Source: Aquabacterium sp. A7-Y (lineage in GTDB: Bacteria > Pseudomonadota > Gammaproteobacteria > Burkholderiales > Burkholderiaceae_C). Taken from it: a stretch of DNA of 64,000 nt. Shown here in pieces: positions 18,879 to 27,302 of this stretch (positions within the stretch are counted from its first letter, which is position 1; the number at the start of each line of letters is the position of its first letter). The stretch lies in assembly GCF_026153205.1 (NCBI RefSeq), contig NZ_JAPFBW010000007.1, forward strand, positions 178,100 to 242,099, written 5' to 3'. A model generated the notes under the pieces. It saw nothing but the letters and a program-made list of their open reading frames with translations. It made no database searches and was not told where the DNA came from. Both the position numbers and the translations under genes were made by a program.

Positions 18879-19277
18879 ATGAGCCACGTGAAAGCCGCCC
18901 CGCTGCGGCAAGTCCCCACGCTCACCGAAGTGGTGCAACCAACCCTCGCCGAGAGCTCCGGCGACGCGGCCCCGCCGGGTGCGAGCTCTGCAGTGGCATC
19001 GCCGCTGCCCGGCGGTGTGGCCGCCGAGACACCACCGGAGCCGCCTGCTTTCCTGCTGGCCGGCGGCGAGGACCAAATCACGCAACGGGTGCTGGCCGAC
19101 CTGCAGCGCCAGATCGACGTGATGCTCGAATACCGGCTGCGCGAAACCCTCACCCCGGCGCTCGCGCGCATGGCAGATCAATTGATACGCGATACACGGG
19201 TCGAGTTGGCGGCCACTTTGCGCGAGGTGATTGCACGTGCCGTGGCACAAGAACTGGCGCGCCAGCGTAAACGCTGA
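18879..19277 (+). CDS. Hypothetical protein after holC
   Basis: 132 residues. The first half (about 1-60) is low-complexity Ala/Pro/Ser and likely disordered. The second half (about 65-132) is helical (ITQRVLADLQRQIDVMLEYRLRETLTPALARMADQLI...) and ends in a basic tail (RQRKR). A protein of this shape is often found after holC in Burkholderiales, with no known function. It starts 54 bp after holC, probably in the same transcript. Confidence 0.7.
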   Translation: MSHVKAAPLRQVPTLTEVVQPTLAESSGDAAPPGASSAVASPLPGGVAAETPPEPPAFLLAGGEDQITQRVLADLQRQIDVMLEYRLRETLTPALARMADQLIRDTRVELAATLREVIARAVAQELARQRKR

Positions 19278-19392
19278 ACAAGGGCCCGGCGCGGCAAAGG
19301 GCATGATTTGCGATCCTGCCCGTGACCCTGGTCTGCCTCTTGCTTGCCCCGCCGCTCACGCAACTCGGACTAACGTAAACCATAACCTGCGG

Positions 19393-19421
19393 TTGACAGG
19401 CCTGTTTCGGGATTCCCTAGA
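19393..19421 (+). promoter_or_regulatory. Possible sigma-70 promoter of the binding-protein gene
   Basis: TTGACA at 19393-19398 is a perfect -35 box. After 17 bases the -10 position reads CCTAGA, a weak match. The site lies in the AT-richer 237-bp gap ahead of the gene, whose ribosome binding site (AGGAGG) is at 19502-19507. Confidence 0.35.
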
Positions 19422-19514
19422 GGATTCCCGCAGGAGGCCTCGTATTTTTTCGAGTATTGTTCCGCCCGTTGAGTCATTCATCCAAATCTCAACTTTCAAG
19501 CTAGGAGGCTATTC

Positions 19515-20654
19515 ATGCAATTCAAAATGAACCTGATCGTGGGTGCGGCAGCCCTGGGCCTGGCCGGTACGGCACTGGCACAGGAAGTGGTCCGCATCGG
19601 CCACGTCGGTCCGACCAGCGGCGGCATCGCCCACCTGGGCAAGGACAACGAGTTGGGCGCCCGCATGGCGATCGACGAGTTGAACGCGAAGGGCGTGACG
19701 ATCGGCGGCAAGAAGGTCAAGTTCGAACTGCTGGCCGAAGACGACGCCGGCGATCCGAAGCAGGGCACCGCCGCTGCTCAGAAGCTGGTGGACTCCAAGG
19801 TCCAGGGTGTGGTCGGTCATCTGAACTCCGGCACCACCATCCCCGCCTCCAAGATCTACAGCGACGCCGGCATCCCCCAGATCTCGCCGTCGGCCACCAA
19901 CCCGCGCTACACCCGCCAGGGTTTCAAGACCACCTTCCGCACGGTGGCGGATGACGTGCACCTGGGTGGCACGCTGGGCCGCTACGCGGTCAGCCAGCTC
20001 AAGGGCAAGACCATCGCCGTGATCGACGACCGCACCGCCTACGGCCAGGGCGTCGCCGACGAGTTCGAGAAGGGCGTCAAGGGCGCCGGCGGCAAGGTCG
20101 TGGGCCGCGAGTTCACCCACGACAAGGCCACCGACTTCACCGCCATCTTGACCTCCATCAAGGCCAAGAAGCCGGACGTGATCTTCTACGGCGGCATGGA
20201 CGCCGTGGCCGGCCCGATGCTGCGCCAGATGAAGTCGCTGGGCATCAACGCCAAGTTCATGGGCGGCGACGGCATCTGCACCAGCGAGCTGCCGAAGCTG
20301 GCCGCGGGCACCATCACCGACAGCCAGGTCATCTGTGCCGAGGCCGGTGGCGTCGAAGGCGAACAGAAGAAGGGCATGGAGGACTTCCGTGCCGCCTTCA
20401 AGAAGAAGTTCAACGCCGACGTGCAGATCTACGCTCCCTACGTCTACGATTCGGTCATGGTGATGGCGGCTGCGATGGTGAAGGCCGGTTCGTCCGACCC
20501 CGCCAAGTACCTGCCCGTGCTGGCCAAGACCGAAGGCTACAAGGGCGTCACCGGCACCATCTCCTTCGACAACAAGGGTGACATCAAGAACGGTGCCCTG
20601 ACCCTCTACACCTACAAGGCAGGCCAGCGCGAGCAGCTCGCCGTGGTGCGCTGA
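19515..20654 (+). CDS. Branched-chain amino acid ABC transporter substrate-binding protein (LivJ/LivK type)
   Basis: 379 residues. A signal peptide ends at TALA (about 22), followed by a type I periplasmic binding fold. Seen: RIGHVGPTSGGIAHLGKDNELGA at the N-terminus (ligand lobe), VVGHLNSGTTIPAS (about 97-110), and NPRYTRQGFKTTFRT. Known: binds Leu/Ile/Val or related amino acids and delivers them to LivHMGF. No permease or ATPase genes lie nearby, so this is an orphan binding protein, common in Burkholderiales. A strong Shine-Dalgarno (AGGAGG) and strong terminator suggest high expression. Confidence 0.9.
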   Translation: MQFKMNLIVGAAALGLAGTALAQEVVRIGHVGPTSGGIAHLGKDNELGARMAIDELNAKGVTIGGKKVKFELLAEDDAGDPKQGTAAAQKLVDSKVQGVVGHLNSGTTIPASKIYSDAGIPQISPSATNPRYTRQGFKTTFRTVADDVHLGGTLGRYAVSQLKGKTIAVIDDRTAYGQGVADEFEKGVKGAGGKVVGREFTHDKATDFTAILTSIKAKKPDVIFYGGMDAVAGPMLRQMKSLGINAKFMGGDGICTSELPKLAAGTITDSQVICAEAGGVEGEQKKGMEDFRAAFKKKFNADVQIYAPYVYDSVMVMAAAMVKAGSSDPAKYLPVLAKTEGYKGVTGTISFDNKGDIKNGALTLYTYKAGQREQLAVVR

Positions 20655-20675
20655 GCAGCGATTCCGCTTCCAGCC

Positions 20676-20709
20676 AAAAGGGCGTCCGAACCGGACGCCC
20701 TTTTTGTTT
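20676..20709 (+). terminator. Rho-independent terminator
   Basis: Perfect 9-bp stem GGGCGTCCG/CGGACGCCC (20680-20688 and 20692-20700) with a 3-base loop, followed by TTTTTGTTT. It is preceded by AAAA, so it may also stop the convergent antiporter gene from the other side. Confidence 0.9.
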
Positions 20710-20726
20710 GGGATGCGGGGCCGCCC

Positions 20727-22430
20727 TTATTGCGTTGCCCGTGCTCCGGCCTCGATGCGCTCCACCACGTGGCGCGAGATGGACAGCGCCAGCTCGTCCT
20801 CGCCGAGAAAAACGCGGTTGACGTGCGCCGCTTCCAGCAGCGTCGCCTCTTCCTCGTTGGTGCCGCGCACCACCACCTCGATGGACGGGTTCAGCGTGCG
20901 CGCGGTCTCGACCATGCGCCGCACGTCGATGGTCTCGGGCGTCGCGATCACCAGCATGCGGGCCTCCGCGACATGGGCCTGGATCAGCACCGCGGGGTCG
21001 GTCGCGTCGCCCGAGACCGCCGGCATGCCCTGCTCGCGGAGCTTCTCGACCAGCTCGCGGTTCTCGTCGGCGACCACAAAAGGGATCTCGCGTTCGCCGA
21101 GTGCCTGCGCGATCCGCCGACCGATACGCCCGTAGCCGACCAGCACCACCTGCTTCGACAGGTACTTGCGGTCGGTGCTCATCGGCAGCTCGGCCAGCGG
21201 GTCGTCGCGACGCTCCAGCGTGCTGGCCAGGCCCGGCCGGGCATGCACCCAACGGCGCACCGGCTCGATCGCCTGGAAGACCAGCGGGTTGAGCGCGATG
21301 GAGATCAGCGCGCCGGCCAGCAGCAGGCTCTGGCCTTCGGGCGGCAGCAGTCCCAGCTTCATCCCCAAGCCCGCCAGGATGAAGGAGAACTCGCCGATCT
21401 GCGCCAGGCTGGCCGACACCGTCAGCGCGGTGTTCAACGGGTAGCGGAAAGCCAGCACCAGCAGCGCCGCGGCGACCGACTTGCCCAGCACGATGATGGC
21501 CACCACCACGAGCACCTGCAGCGGCTGCTGCAGCAGCACGCGCGGGTCGAACAACATGCCGACCGAGACGAAAAACAGCACGGCGAAGGCGTCCCGCAGT
21601 GGCAGCGTCTCCTCGGCGGCGCGGTGGCTGAACTCCGACTCGCGCAACACCATGCCGGCGAAAAACGCCCCCAGCGCGAAGGACACGCCGAACAACTGGG
21701 CCGAGCCATAGGCGATGCTGACCGCTGCAGCCACCACGCACAGCGTGAAGAGCTCGCGCGAGCCGGTCTTGGTGACCTGCCACAGTACCCAGGGGAAAAC
21801 TCGGCGCCCGACAACCAACATGAAGGCGATGAAGCCACCCACGCGCAGCAGGGTGATGCCCAGCGTGCGCCAGAGGTCCTGGCCCCCCTCGGAGGCCGCG
21901 CTGCCCAGCACCCCCGCCAGGGGCGGCAGCAACACCAGCACCAGCACCATCGCGAGGTCCTCGACCACCAGCCAGCCGATCGCGATGCGGCCGTTGACCG
22001 TCGCCAGCACCTGGCGGCTTTCCAGCGCCTTGAGCAGCACCACGGTGCTCGCCACGGACAACGCGAGGCCAAATACGAGGGCCCCGCCGCCGCTCCAGCC
22101 CCAGGACAGGGCCACGCCGGCACCCAGCGTGGTCGCCACCGCCATTTGCACCACGGCACCCGGCAAGGCGATCTTGCGGACCTTGAGCAGGTCGTCGAGC
22201 GAGAAGTGGAGGCCGACACCGAACATTAGCAGCATCACGCCGATCTCCGCGAGCTGGCCGGCGATGTTGCCGTCGGCCACGAAGCCCGGTGTTGCGGGAC
22301 CGAGCAGGATGCCGGCCAGCAGGTAGCCCACCAGGGGCGGCAGGCGCAGCCGTGCAGCGCCGAAGCCGAGCAGCAGGGCCAGGCCGAAGCCGGCGGCCAG
22401 GGTGGTGATCAGGGTGACGTTGTGCGGCAC
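20727..22430 (-). CDS. YbaL/KefB-type cation:proton antiporter with TrkA-N domain
   Basis: 567 residues. About twelve membrane segments of the CPA2 exchanger fold fill residues 1-390 (start LITTLAAGFGLALLLGFGAARLRLPPLVGYLLAG in two TM segments). A cytosolic RCK/TrkA-N Rossmann domain follows (VVLVGYGRIGRRIA near 425). Known: the CPA2 family exchanges K+ or Na+ for H+; the Rossmann domain gates by nucleotide. No KefF/KefG-type quinone reductase is adjacent, which favours YbaL over KefB/KefC. Single gene. Confidence 0.9.
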   Translation of the reverse strand: MPHNVTLITTLAAGFGLALLLGFGAARLRLPPLVGYLLAGILLGPATPGFVADGNIAGQLAEIGVMLLMFGVGLHFSLDDLLKVRKIALPGAVVQMAVATTLGAGVALSWGWSGGGALVFGLALSVASTVVLLKALESRQVLATVNGRIAIGWLVVEDLAMVLVLVLLPPLAGVLGSAASEGGQDLWRTLGITLLRVGGFIAFMLVVGRRVFPWVLWQVTKTGSRELFTLCVVAAAVSIAYGSAQLFGVSFALGAFFAGMVLRESEFSHRAAEETLPLRDAFAVLFFVSVGMLFDPRVLLQQPLQVLVVVAIIVLGKSVAAALLVLAFRYPLNTALTVSASLAQIGEFSFILAGLGMKLGLLPPEGQSLLLAGALISIALNPLVFQAIEPVRRWVHARPGLASTLERRDDPLAELPMSTDRKYLSKQVVLVGYGRIGRRIAQALGEREIPFVVADENRELVEKLREQGMPAVSGDATDPAVLIQAHVAEARMLVIATPETIDVRRMVETARTLNPSIEVVVRGTNEEEATLLEAAHVNRVFLGEDELALSISRHVVERIEAGARATQ

Positions 22431-22911
22431 GCGCCGGACCTCCTGGGTTGTGGTGAGTCAAGGGGCGACGGGGTAGGGCGCACCGGCGCTTCCCAGCGAT
22501 GCCGCGGTCGCGCCGCACAGCTGCTTTCCCCCTCCGGCTGCCGCGTGGCCGCAACACCGGCCCACCCGGGCCGAAGCGGGCCAAAGATACAAGCCCGCAG
22601 CTCAAAGACCGCCGCAGGGGGAGGCGGCAACTCTAGCCCATCTGCACGGCTCTACCGGCAACTTCCGCCAAAGGCCCTCAGCTGCATCGATCAAGGCACC
22701 CCTGTTCTACCCCGACCCAGGCACCAGGGGCACCTGGGCACGACCCTTCGGACACCTCACCTTCCACAGGACCTGGAGTTGCTGCCAGTGGCGTGGGTGG
22801 GCAGTGAGGATGGAAATGGGAGGTGGCGACACAGCGCCGTCGCGTTGCATTCCGTGCGGCCAACATCAGAGCGGGTCGGGCCGGGCACTGGGGCCTGCTC
22901 AGGGAGCGACC
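22431..22911. other. Gap of 481 bp between divergent genes, nothing identified
   Basis: Holds the upstream regions of the antiporter (leftward) and of the unknown membrane protein (rightward). No convincing promoter boxes, repeats or RNA genes were seen. An open frame across 22422-23192 is Arg/Pro-rich with no coding character. Confidence 0.5.
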
Positions 22912-23958
22912 ATGACAAGAGCAGAGCAGTTTCAGAGGGAGGCCCGAGCCTACGTCTGCTCGCGCCTGAATCGCGCCGGCGGTTGGCGCGAGGCGGTGGC
23001 GGGCTTGTGGTGGCGGACCCTGCCGGACCTGGTCGGCAGCACCCGCGGGGTCAGCTTCGTCGGCGCGTGCATCGTGCTGCTGCGCGTGCTGCTGCTGGTG
23101 GGGGCTGCCAGCCTCTCGGTCTTCATGCGCAAGACCTACGACCAGGCGGCGCCGGTGGAGGAGGATGCCGAGGGTTGGGAGGCGATCCTTAACATCTTCC
23201 AGAACCTGGACAGCGTTGACCTATTTTTCATGACGGTCGCGGTGCTCGTGGTGGGGGCTCCGAAGGTGCTCGACAGCTGGCGTCGCAACGGCAAGCGGCC
23301 AGATCGCCGGTTGGCCTACAAGTATTTCGTCGGCGCGCTCAGGCGGCTGCCGCTGGTGCCGCCCGACGGCGGCCTGGCAATGGTCGAGCCCTCGCTGCGC
23401 GAGGCGCTGGAGGCGCTGCGCTTCGAGGTGAGCGAACTGATCGGAGACCGCGGCGCCAAAGACACCGACGCGACCCTGCTGGTGTTCTGCGACCCGCTCG
23501 GACAGCGCATGGAGGTGCTTGCGCGCACCGATACCAGCCGCCCCACGCGGCGGCCGGTGGACGCCCACCGGCTGCAGGCCTACTACGTCGGCACCGACGG
23601 CCGCTGGATGGTGGAGCACCAGTTCGGGCGCTCGCGCGGCACCCCCTTCAAGCCGGTGCGCGCCACCACTCCGGGGGTACCGGCGCCCTACAAGAGCATT
23701 CTTTTCATCCCCATCGTCGTGTCGGATCCGGGGCCGCCCCATGCGGGCGGCATGCCCGATCCGGCAGCGGCGGTCGACCGCTGTATCGGGGTGGTCTGCG
23801 TCCATAGCGAGAAACCGTACAGGTTCTGGCGCTGGGGTGACCACCGATTGGTGCTCGGCGGCTTCGGGAACATCGTGTTCGAGAGAGCCAGCCCCTATAT
23901 CGCCTTGGTTGCGCATACACTGCGCGGTAGAGCACACGAAGTCGCTCTGGTCAGGTAG
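22912..23958 (+). CDS. Unknown membrane protein with large cytosolic domain
   Basis: 348 residues. Two predicted membrane segments (about 48-70 and 103-120) are followed by a soluble C-terminal domain of about 220 residues. The core of that domain (KSILFIPIVV ... CIGVVCVHSEKPYRFW, about 262-305) has the strand pattern of a GAF/PAS-like sensor fold, but no signature motif was recognised. The start is set by AGGGAG at 22901-22906; an ATG 108 bases upstream has no site. A small gene follows 11 bp downstream. A sensor or signalling role is a guess from architecture only. Confidence 0.65.
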   Translation: MTRAEQFQREARAYVCSRLNRAGGWREAVAGLWWRTLPDLVGSTRGVSFVGACIVLLRVLLLVGAASLSVFMRKTYDQAAPVEEDAEGWEAILNIFQNLDSVDLFFMTVAVLVVGAPKVLDSWRRNGKRPDRRLAYKYFVGALRRLPLVPPDGGLAMVEPSLREALEALRFEVSELIGDRGAKDTDATLLVFCDPLGQRMEVLARTDTSRPTRRPVDAHRLQAYYVGTDGRWMVEHQFGRSRGTPFKPVRATTPGVPAPYKSILFIPIVVSDPGPPHAGGMPDPAAAVDRCIGVVCVHSEKPYRFWRWGDHRLVLGGFGNIVFERASPYIALVAHTLRGRAHEVALVR

Positions 23959-23969
23959 GGGAGACGATC

Positions 23970-24212
23970 GTGTCACCAGCGATGGTTCGCAAAGGAACCG
24001 GCTCAGGTGCTCCTGATGTTGAAGGGCCCTGTGTGCCGGACTCAGAAAAGCTCCAGCAGTTGATCCAGGACATCGGCATCGCCCGCTTCGTCGGGCGTAT
24101 CAACTCCGGCCTGATCGATCCCGTGGTCGGTTATCAGACCGTCGAGCGTTTTGTTGCGCAGCACAAGTCGGCCAGTCTGGCCCGGCATTTCCTCGCGCTG
24201 TTCCGGCCCTGA
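23970..24212 (+). CDS. Small protein coupled to the preceding membrane protein
   Basis: 80 residues with a GTG start preceded by AGGGGAG (23956-23962), 11 bp after the previous stop. The N-terminus is Gly/Ser/Pro-rich. The body is helical (KLQQLIQDIGIARFVGRINSG) and ends HFLALFRP. No family is recognised. Position and a good Shine-Dalgarno support a real, translationally coupled gene. A plain ATG at 23982 is an alternative start. Confidence 0.5.
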   Translation: MSPAMVRKGTGSGAPDVEGPCVPDSEKLQQLIQDIGIARFVGRINSGLIDPVVGYQTVERFVAQHKSASLARHFLALFRP

Positions 24213-24468
24213 ATGGGCCCATCCCTCCCGACCGTTCCGCTCTGCCGCAGCTTGTGCGCGCCTCGCACCGATTTGAGCCGGTGTTCGCGGGCGGGTTCCG
24301 ATGCGGGGTTGTGAACACGTGAACGATGTCCGAAAGGACTGTCTGATCTGGCTGGCCAGGCCTCCGACCGGCCGGCCGCGAAAGGCGGGACGCGGCGGTG
24401 GCGGACACCGTGGGCCACCCGCCCGCGGCGCCCGCCGCCCGTCCACGGGCGAGCGGGCCGAGCCCGGC

Positions 24469-25719
24469 TCAGGGTGCCGTGCAATCGCCGCCGCTGGCCG
24501 GGAAGTTGCGGGGGCTTTGCGGCTGGCCGCGGTGGATCGCACGCAGGAAACGCTGTGCGCACCAGGCCGGCGAACTGCCCCAGTCACCCGACCACTGCTT
24601 GATTTCGAGGTGCAGGTGCGGCGCCCCGGACTGGCCGGTGTTGCCCGACCGCAGGATCTGCTGCCCTGCCGCGACCCGCTGCCCCGGCTGCACGCCGACA
24701 TAGCTGTCGCCGTGGCAATAGAGGTAGGACAGGCCGTCGTCGCCACGCACGGTGAGCCCGTTGCCGCAGGTGCCCTGGGAATAGTTGCTGACGACGCCCG
24801 CGCTGACCGAGTACACCGGCGTGCCGACCGGCACCAGCAGGTCGATCGCCCAGTAGTTGCCGCCCCAGTGGTTGTTCGTCAAGGAGCCGATGGCGCGCTC
24901 GAAGGCATCCAGCGGCAGCGGCAGCACATAGGGCCCCGCTGGGGGCGGCGGAGGCGGCGGGGCCGGGTTGTCGCCGCAGGCCGGGATGCTGTCGTAAGGA
25001 TCGCTGCGCGTGTGCAGGTTCTGCGCCGGCACGTAGCCCCAGGCACGGCGCGCTTCCTGCCCGGGCGCGCTGCGGTCGCCCTGGGTGTAGTACCAGACAT
25101 CGTTGCCGCCGCCGTGCCGGGCCCCGCGCGCGTGGCACACGAAATAGCTCAGGGTGCTGTCGAGCCGGCCGGTCGCGGTGGCGCCGTCGGGCGCGAGGTA
25201 GAGCGTGGCGCCGGCATCGTTGCGTCCATACCAGACCGTGGACCAGCTACGGCCGGTGTTGGGGTCGCTGACTTGCTTGCGGGCCTGCCACATGTCGGGC
25301 TGGCATTCCGGCATGCCGGGATCGGGATCGACCGAAGTGGCCAAGGCCACGGCCGGCACGTAGCCCCAGCCCCGGCGCGCCTCCCAGCCTGCTGCGGCGC
25401 TGTCGCCCTGGGTGTAGTACCAGACGTCGTTGCCGCCAGCATGCGCATCGCCACGACGCCAGCAGACGAACCAGCTCTGCCGCGACTGCAAAGTCGCGAC
25501 CCGGGAGGCCGGGTTGGGACCCGCGAACATTGGCGCAGACGCATCGTTCCCGCAGTACCAGGACTGGCTCCACCGCTGGCCGGTGTTCGGATCGCTGCGT
25601 TCCTCGTTGCGTGGCGTGCACCGGGTAGCCTCGGCCGGCGCGGCGTGAAACCAGGCCAGCGCGAACAGGAGCGCGAGCCCGGCGGGTCGTGCCGACCTCA
25701 GGCGGGGATGGGGGTGCAT
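24469..25719 (-). CDS. Secreted M23 metallopeptidase with a tandem duplicated N-terminal module
   Basis: 416 residues. Signal peptide about 1-31 (cut after AEA). Two copies of a module of about 99 residues follow (41-139 and 150-248), each with SDPNTGxxWSxxWY near the start and GGNDVWYYTQGD in the second half. A Pro-rich linker (252-260) leads to a C-terminal M23 domain (262-416). Zinc/catalytic candidates are His284, Asp293 and H368-L-H370; H-x8-D is longer than the H-x3-D of lysostaphin/LytM types and closer to LasA/beta-lytic proteases. Known: M23 enzymes cut peptidoglycan cross-bridges. The start is fixed by AAGGAG upstream. The module is not one I recognise; cell-wall binding is likely. 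Confidence 0.85.
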   Translation of the reverse strand: MHPHPRLRSARPAGLALLFALAWFHAAPAEATRCTPRNEERSDPNTGQRWSQSWYCGNDASAPMFAGPNPASRVATLQSRQSWFVCWRRGDAHAGGNDVWYYTQGDSAAAGWEARRGWGYVPAVALATSVDPDPGMPECQPDMWQARKQVSDPNTGRSWSTVWYGRNDAGATLYLAPDGATATGRLDSTLSYFVCHARGARHGGGNDVWYYTQGDRSAPGQEARRAWGYVPAQNLHTRSDPYDSIPACGDNPAPPPPPPPAGPYVLPLPLDAFERAIGSLTNNHWGGNYWAIDLLVPVGTPVYSVSAGVVSNYSQGTCGNGLTVRGDDGLSYLYCHGDSYVGVQPGQRVAAGQQILRSGNTGQSGAPHLHLEIKQWSGDWGSSPAWCAQRFLRAIHRGQPQSPRNFPASGGDCTAP

Positions 25720-25846
25720 GGACGGGGTCTCCTTGTGGAATGTCGGGGCGGTGCCCGAAAGGCGAACGCCGGGGGTCCGACTGCAGCGGCCCGGCGCGGC
25801 GTCGATACGCCGGGTGCAAGCGAAGAAGTGAAAAAGCAAGAAGGCC

Positions 25847-26848
25847 CTAGTGGCTGGCGGTCTGGGCCGCGAGCCGGGCGTCCAGCTCGCGCTCGAGGTG
25901 GCTCAGCGACACCGCCTCGTGGGGGTCCAGGGGCAGCCGCTGCAGCGCCTCCACGGCGGCCCGGCGCAAGGCCGCACTGGCGTCGGCGCGCTCCGCGATG
26001 TCCATCAGTTCCTTGCGCATCAGCGCCGCGCGCCGGGCGTCGTCGGCGAGGCTGGCGGCTGCCGCCAGCCGGACATCCTCGCGCGGGTCGGCGAGGGCCT
26101 GCTTGAGCGCCGCGTCGGCCTGCACGCCGGGGTCCCAGCGCGACAAGGCCCGCAGGCTGGCGCTCTTGATCGCAGGGTCGGGATGGCCCGCCAGCACACG
26201 CAAGGGTTCGGCCAGGGCACCGGGTTGCGAGGCCGCCGGGGCGGGCGCGGGCGCGGCCGACGCCGTCTTGGCAAGGTCGGCGACGGCGCCCATCAACACC
26301 GCCCGATCGTGTTCCTGGCCGAGTGCCTGAGCCAGTTCGCGCTGCCCCTCCCCCTCGGGCGGCAGACTGGCGAGCAGGGCGAACCCGTCACGCCGGCGCG
26401 AGGCCTCGGCGCTGGCGACGAGCTGGCGCGACCAGGCCAGCACTTCGGGCGTCGGGCGGCGCGACAGCAGCTCCAGGACCAGCCGCTTTTCACTGGCATC
26501 CGCCAGCCCGGCGTAGTGCGCGATCAGGCGCTCGCGCAGCGCCGCGTCGCGACCCACCGCCTCGTCGAGTTCGTGCCAGCGCTGCAGGTCGGGTGCGGGC
26601 GCGGTCTTGTCGCGATAGGCCGCGGCGGCCTCTTCGAGCACGGCCTTCCAACGCAAGGCGGCCTGCCCGGGACCGGACGCCGCCGCCCGCGGACGCGCTG
26701 CGGCGCCGTGAGCGGTCACCGTTGCGTCGGCCGCGGGCCGCAGCAGAGGCGGTTCTGCAAGGCCCAGGCGCCACATCAGCCCGACCGCTGCGGGCAAGGC
26801 CAGCAGCAGCAGCGGGAACGCGAGGGCGGGGCGGCGCAGGACCGGCAC
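25847..26848 (-). CDS. HEAT-repeat-like protein with N-terminal membrane anchor
   Basis: About 333 residues. A GTG start is preceded by AAAGGA at the right distance; earlier codons in the frame have no family character. A single N-terminal hydrophobic segment (ALAFPLLLLALPAAVGLMW) anchors it or acts as a signal. The rest is helical, with repeating pairs such as DPAIKSASLRALSRWD and DPREDVRLAAAASLAD (about 235-290), the look of HEAT/PBS-lyase repeats. It precedes the M23 peptidase by 127 bp on the same strand. A scaffold or partner for that enzyme is inference from position. Confidence 0.7.
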   Translation of the reverse strand: MPVLRRPALAFPLLLLALPAAVGLMWRLGLAEPPLLRPAADATVTAHGAAARPRAAASGPGQAALRWKAVLEEAAAAYRDKTAPAPDLQRWHELDEAVGRDAALRERLIAHYAGLADASEKRLVLELLSRRPTPEVLAWSRQLVASAEASRRRDGFALLASLPPEGEGQRELAQALGQEHDRAVLMGAVADLAKTASAAPAPAPAASQPGALAEPLRVLAGHPDPAIKSASLRALSRWDPGVQADAALKQALADPREDVRLAAAASLADDARRAALMRKELMDIAERADASAALRRAAVEALQRLPLDPHEAVSLSHLERELDARLAAQTASH

Positions 26849-27302
26849 GGGTTTCCTTTCGGTGCGGGACGCACGGGAGTGAGCAAAGGTGCGCACGAGG
26901 TGGTGCGCACTCGGGGCGGGCACATCCGTGCGATGGCGCCGATGATGCAGAGCAGCTACATGAACAGGTGTTGCAGAAGCTTCAGCAGTCGAAACAAGCG
27001 CAAGCAGGTCGGGAGCAGGGCCGGTGCGGCGGCACCGACCGGCCGGCGTGCCTCTCGGCAAGAGGCGGCGCGCGCGCCCCAGGGCCGCTCCCTCTTTCTA
27101 GGGATGGCAACGGGCCCCGCGTCGACTAGGGTCTGTTGACATATGAAGCGCTCCGCAACGCTGGGGGCGCTGCCTCGGGTGCGCTCCTGCATTGCATGGA
27201 GCCCCGCCTTGCCGTCCTCCGGAACGGAACGTGCATGTCGCGCCGCGGCACCCAGGGCAGTTGAGCGACGAGCGGCGGCCGTGCATGCCGCAGGGAGGAA
27301 AC
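26849..27302. other. Gap of 454 bp between divergent genes; paired GTGCGCAC motifs
   Basis: The self-complementary octamer GTGCGCAC occurs at 26889-26896 and 26903-26910, 14 bases apart, upstream of the HEAT-like gene. That spacing is about 1.3 helical turns, and the sites could bind a regulator. GGGTCTGTTGACA at 27127-27139 resembles some IS5-type element ends but has no partner. Nothing else was recognised. Confidence 0.4.

Noticed and set aside
15807..19304. Very long minus-strand frame running from lptF back through pepA
   Set aside because: Only the lptF part has family character; the rest mirrors pepA and holC.
24289..24308. Possible degenerate M23 active site (Tyr289 in the usual His position)
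   Set aside because: His284 with a longer spacing to Asp293, as in LasA-like enzymes, is the better reading, so loss of activity is not claimed.
27126..27145. GGGTCTGTTGACA resembling an IS5-type terminal repeat
   Set aside because: Only one copy was found and no transposase remains; kept only as a remark in the gap entry.
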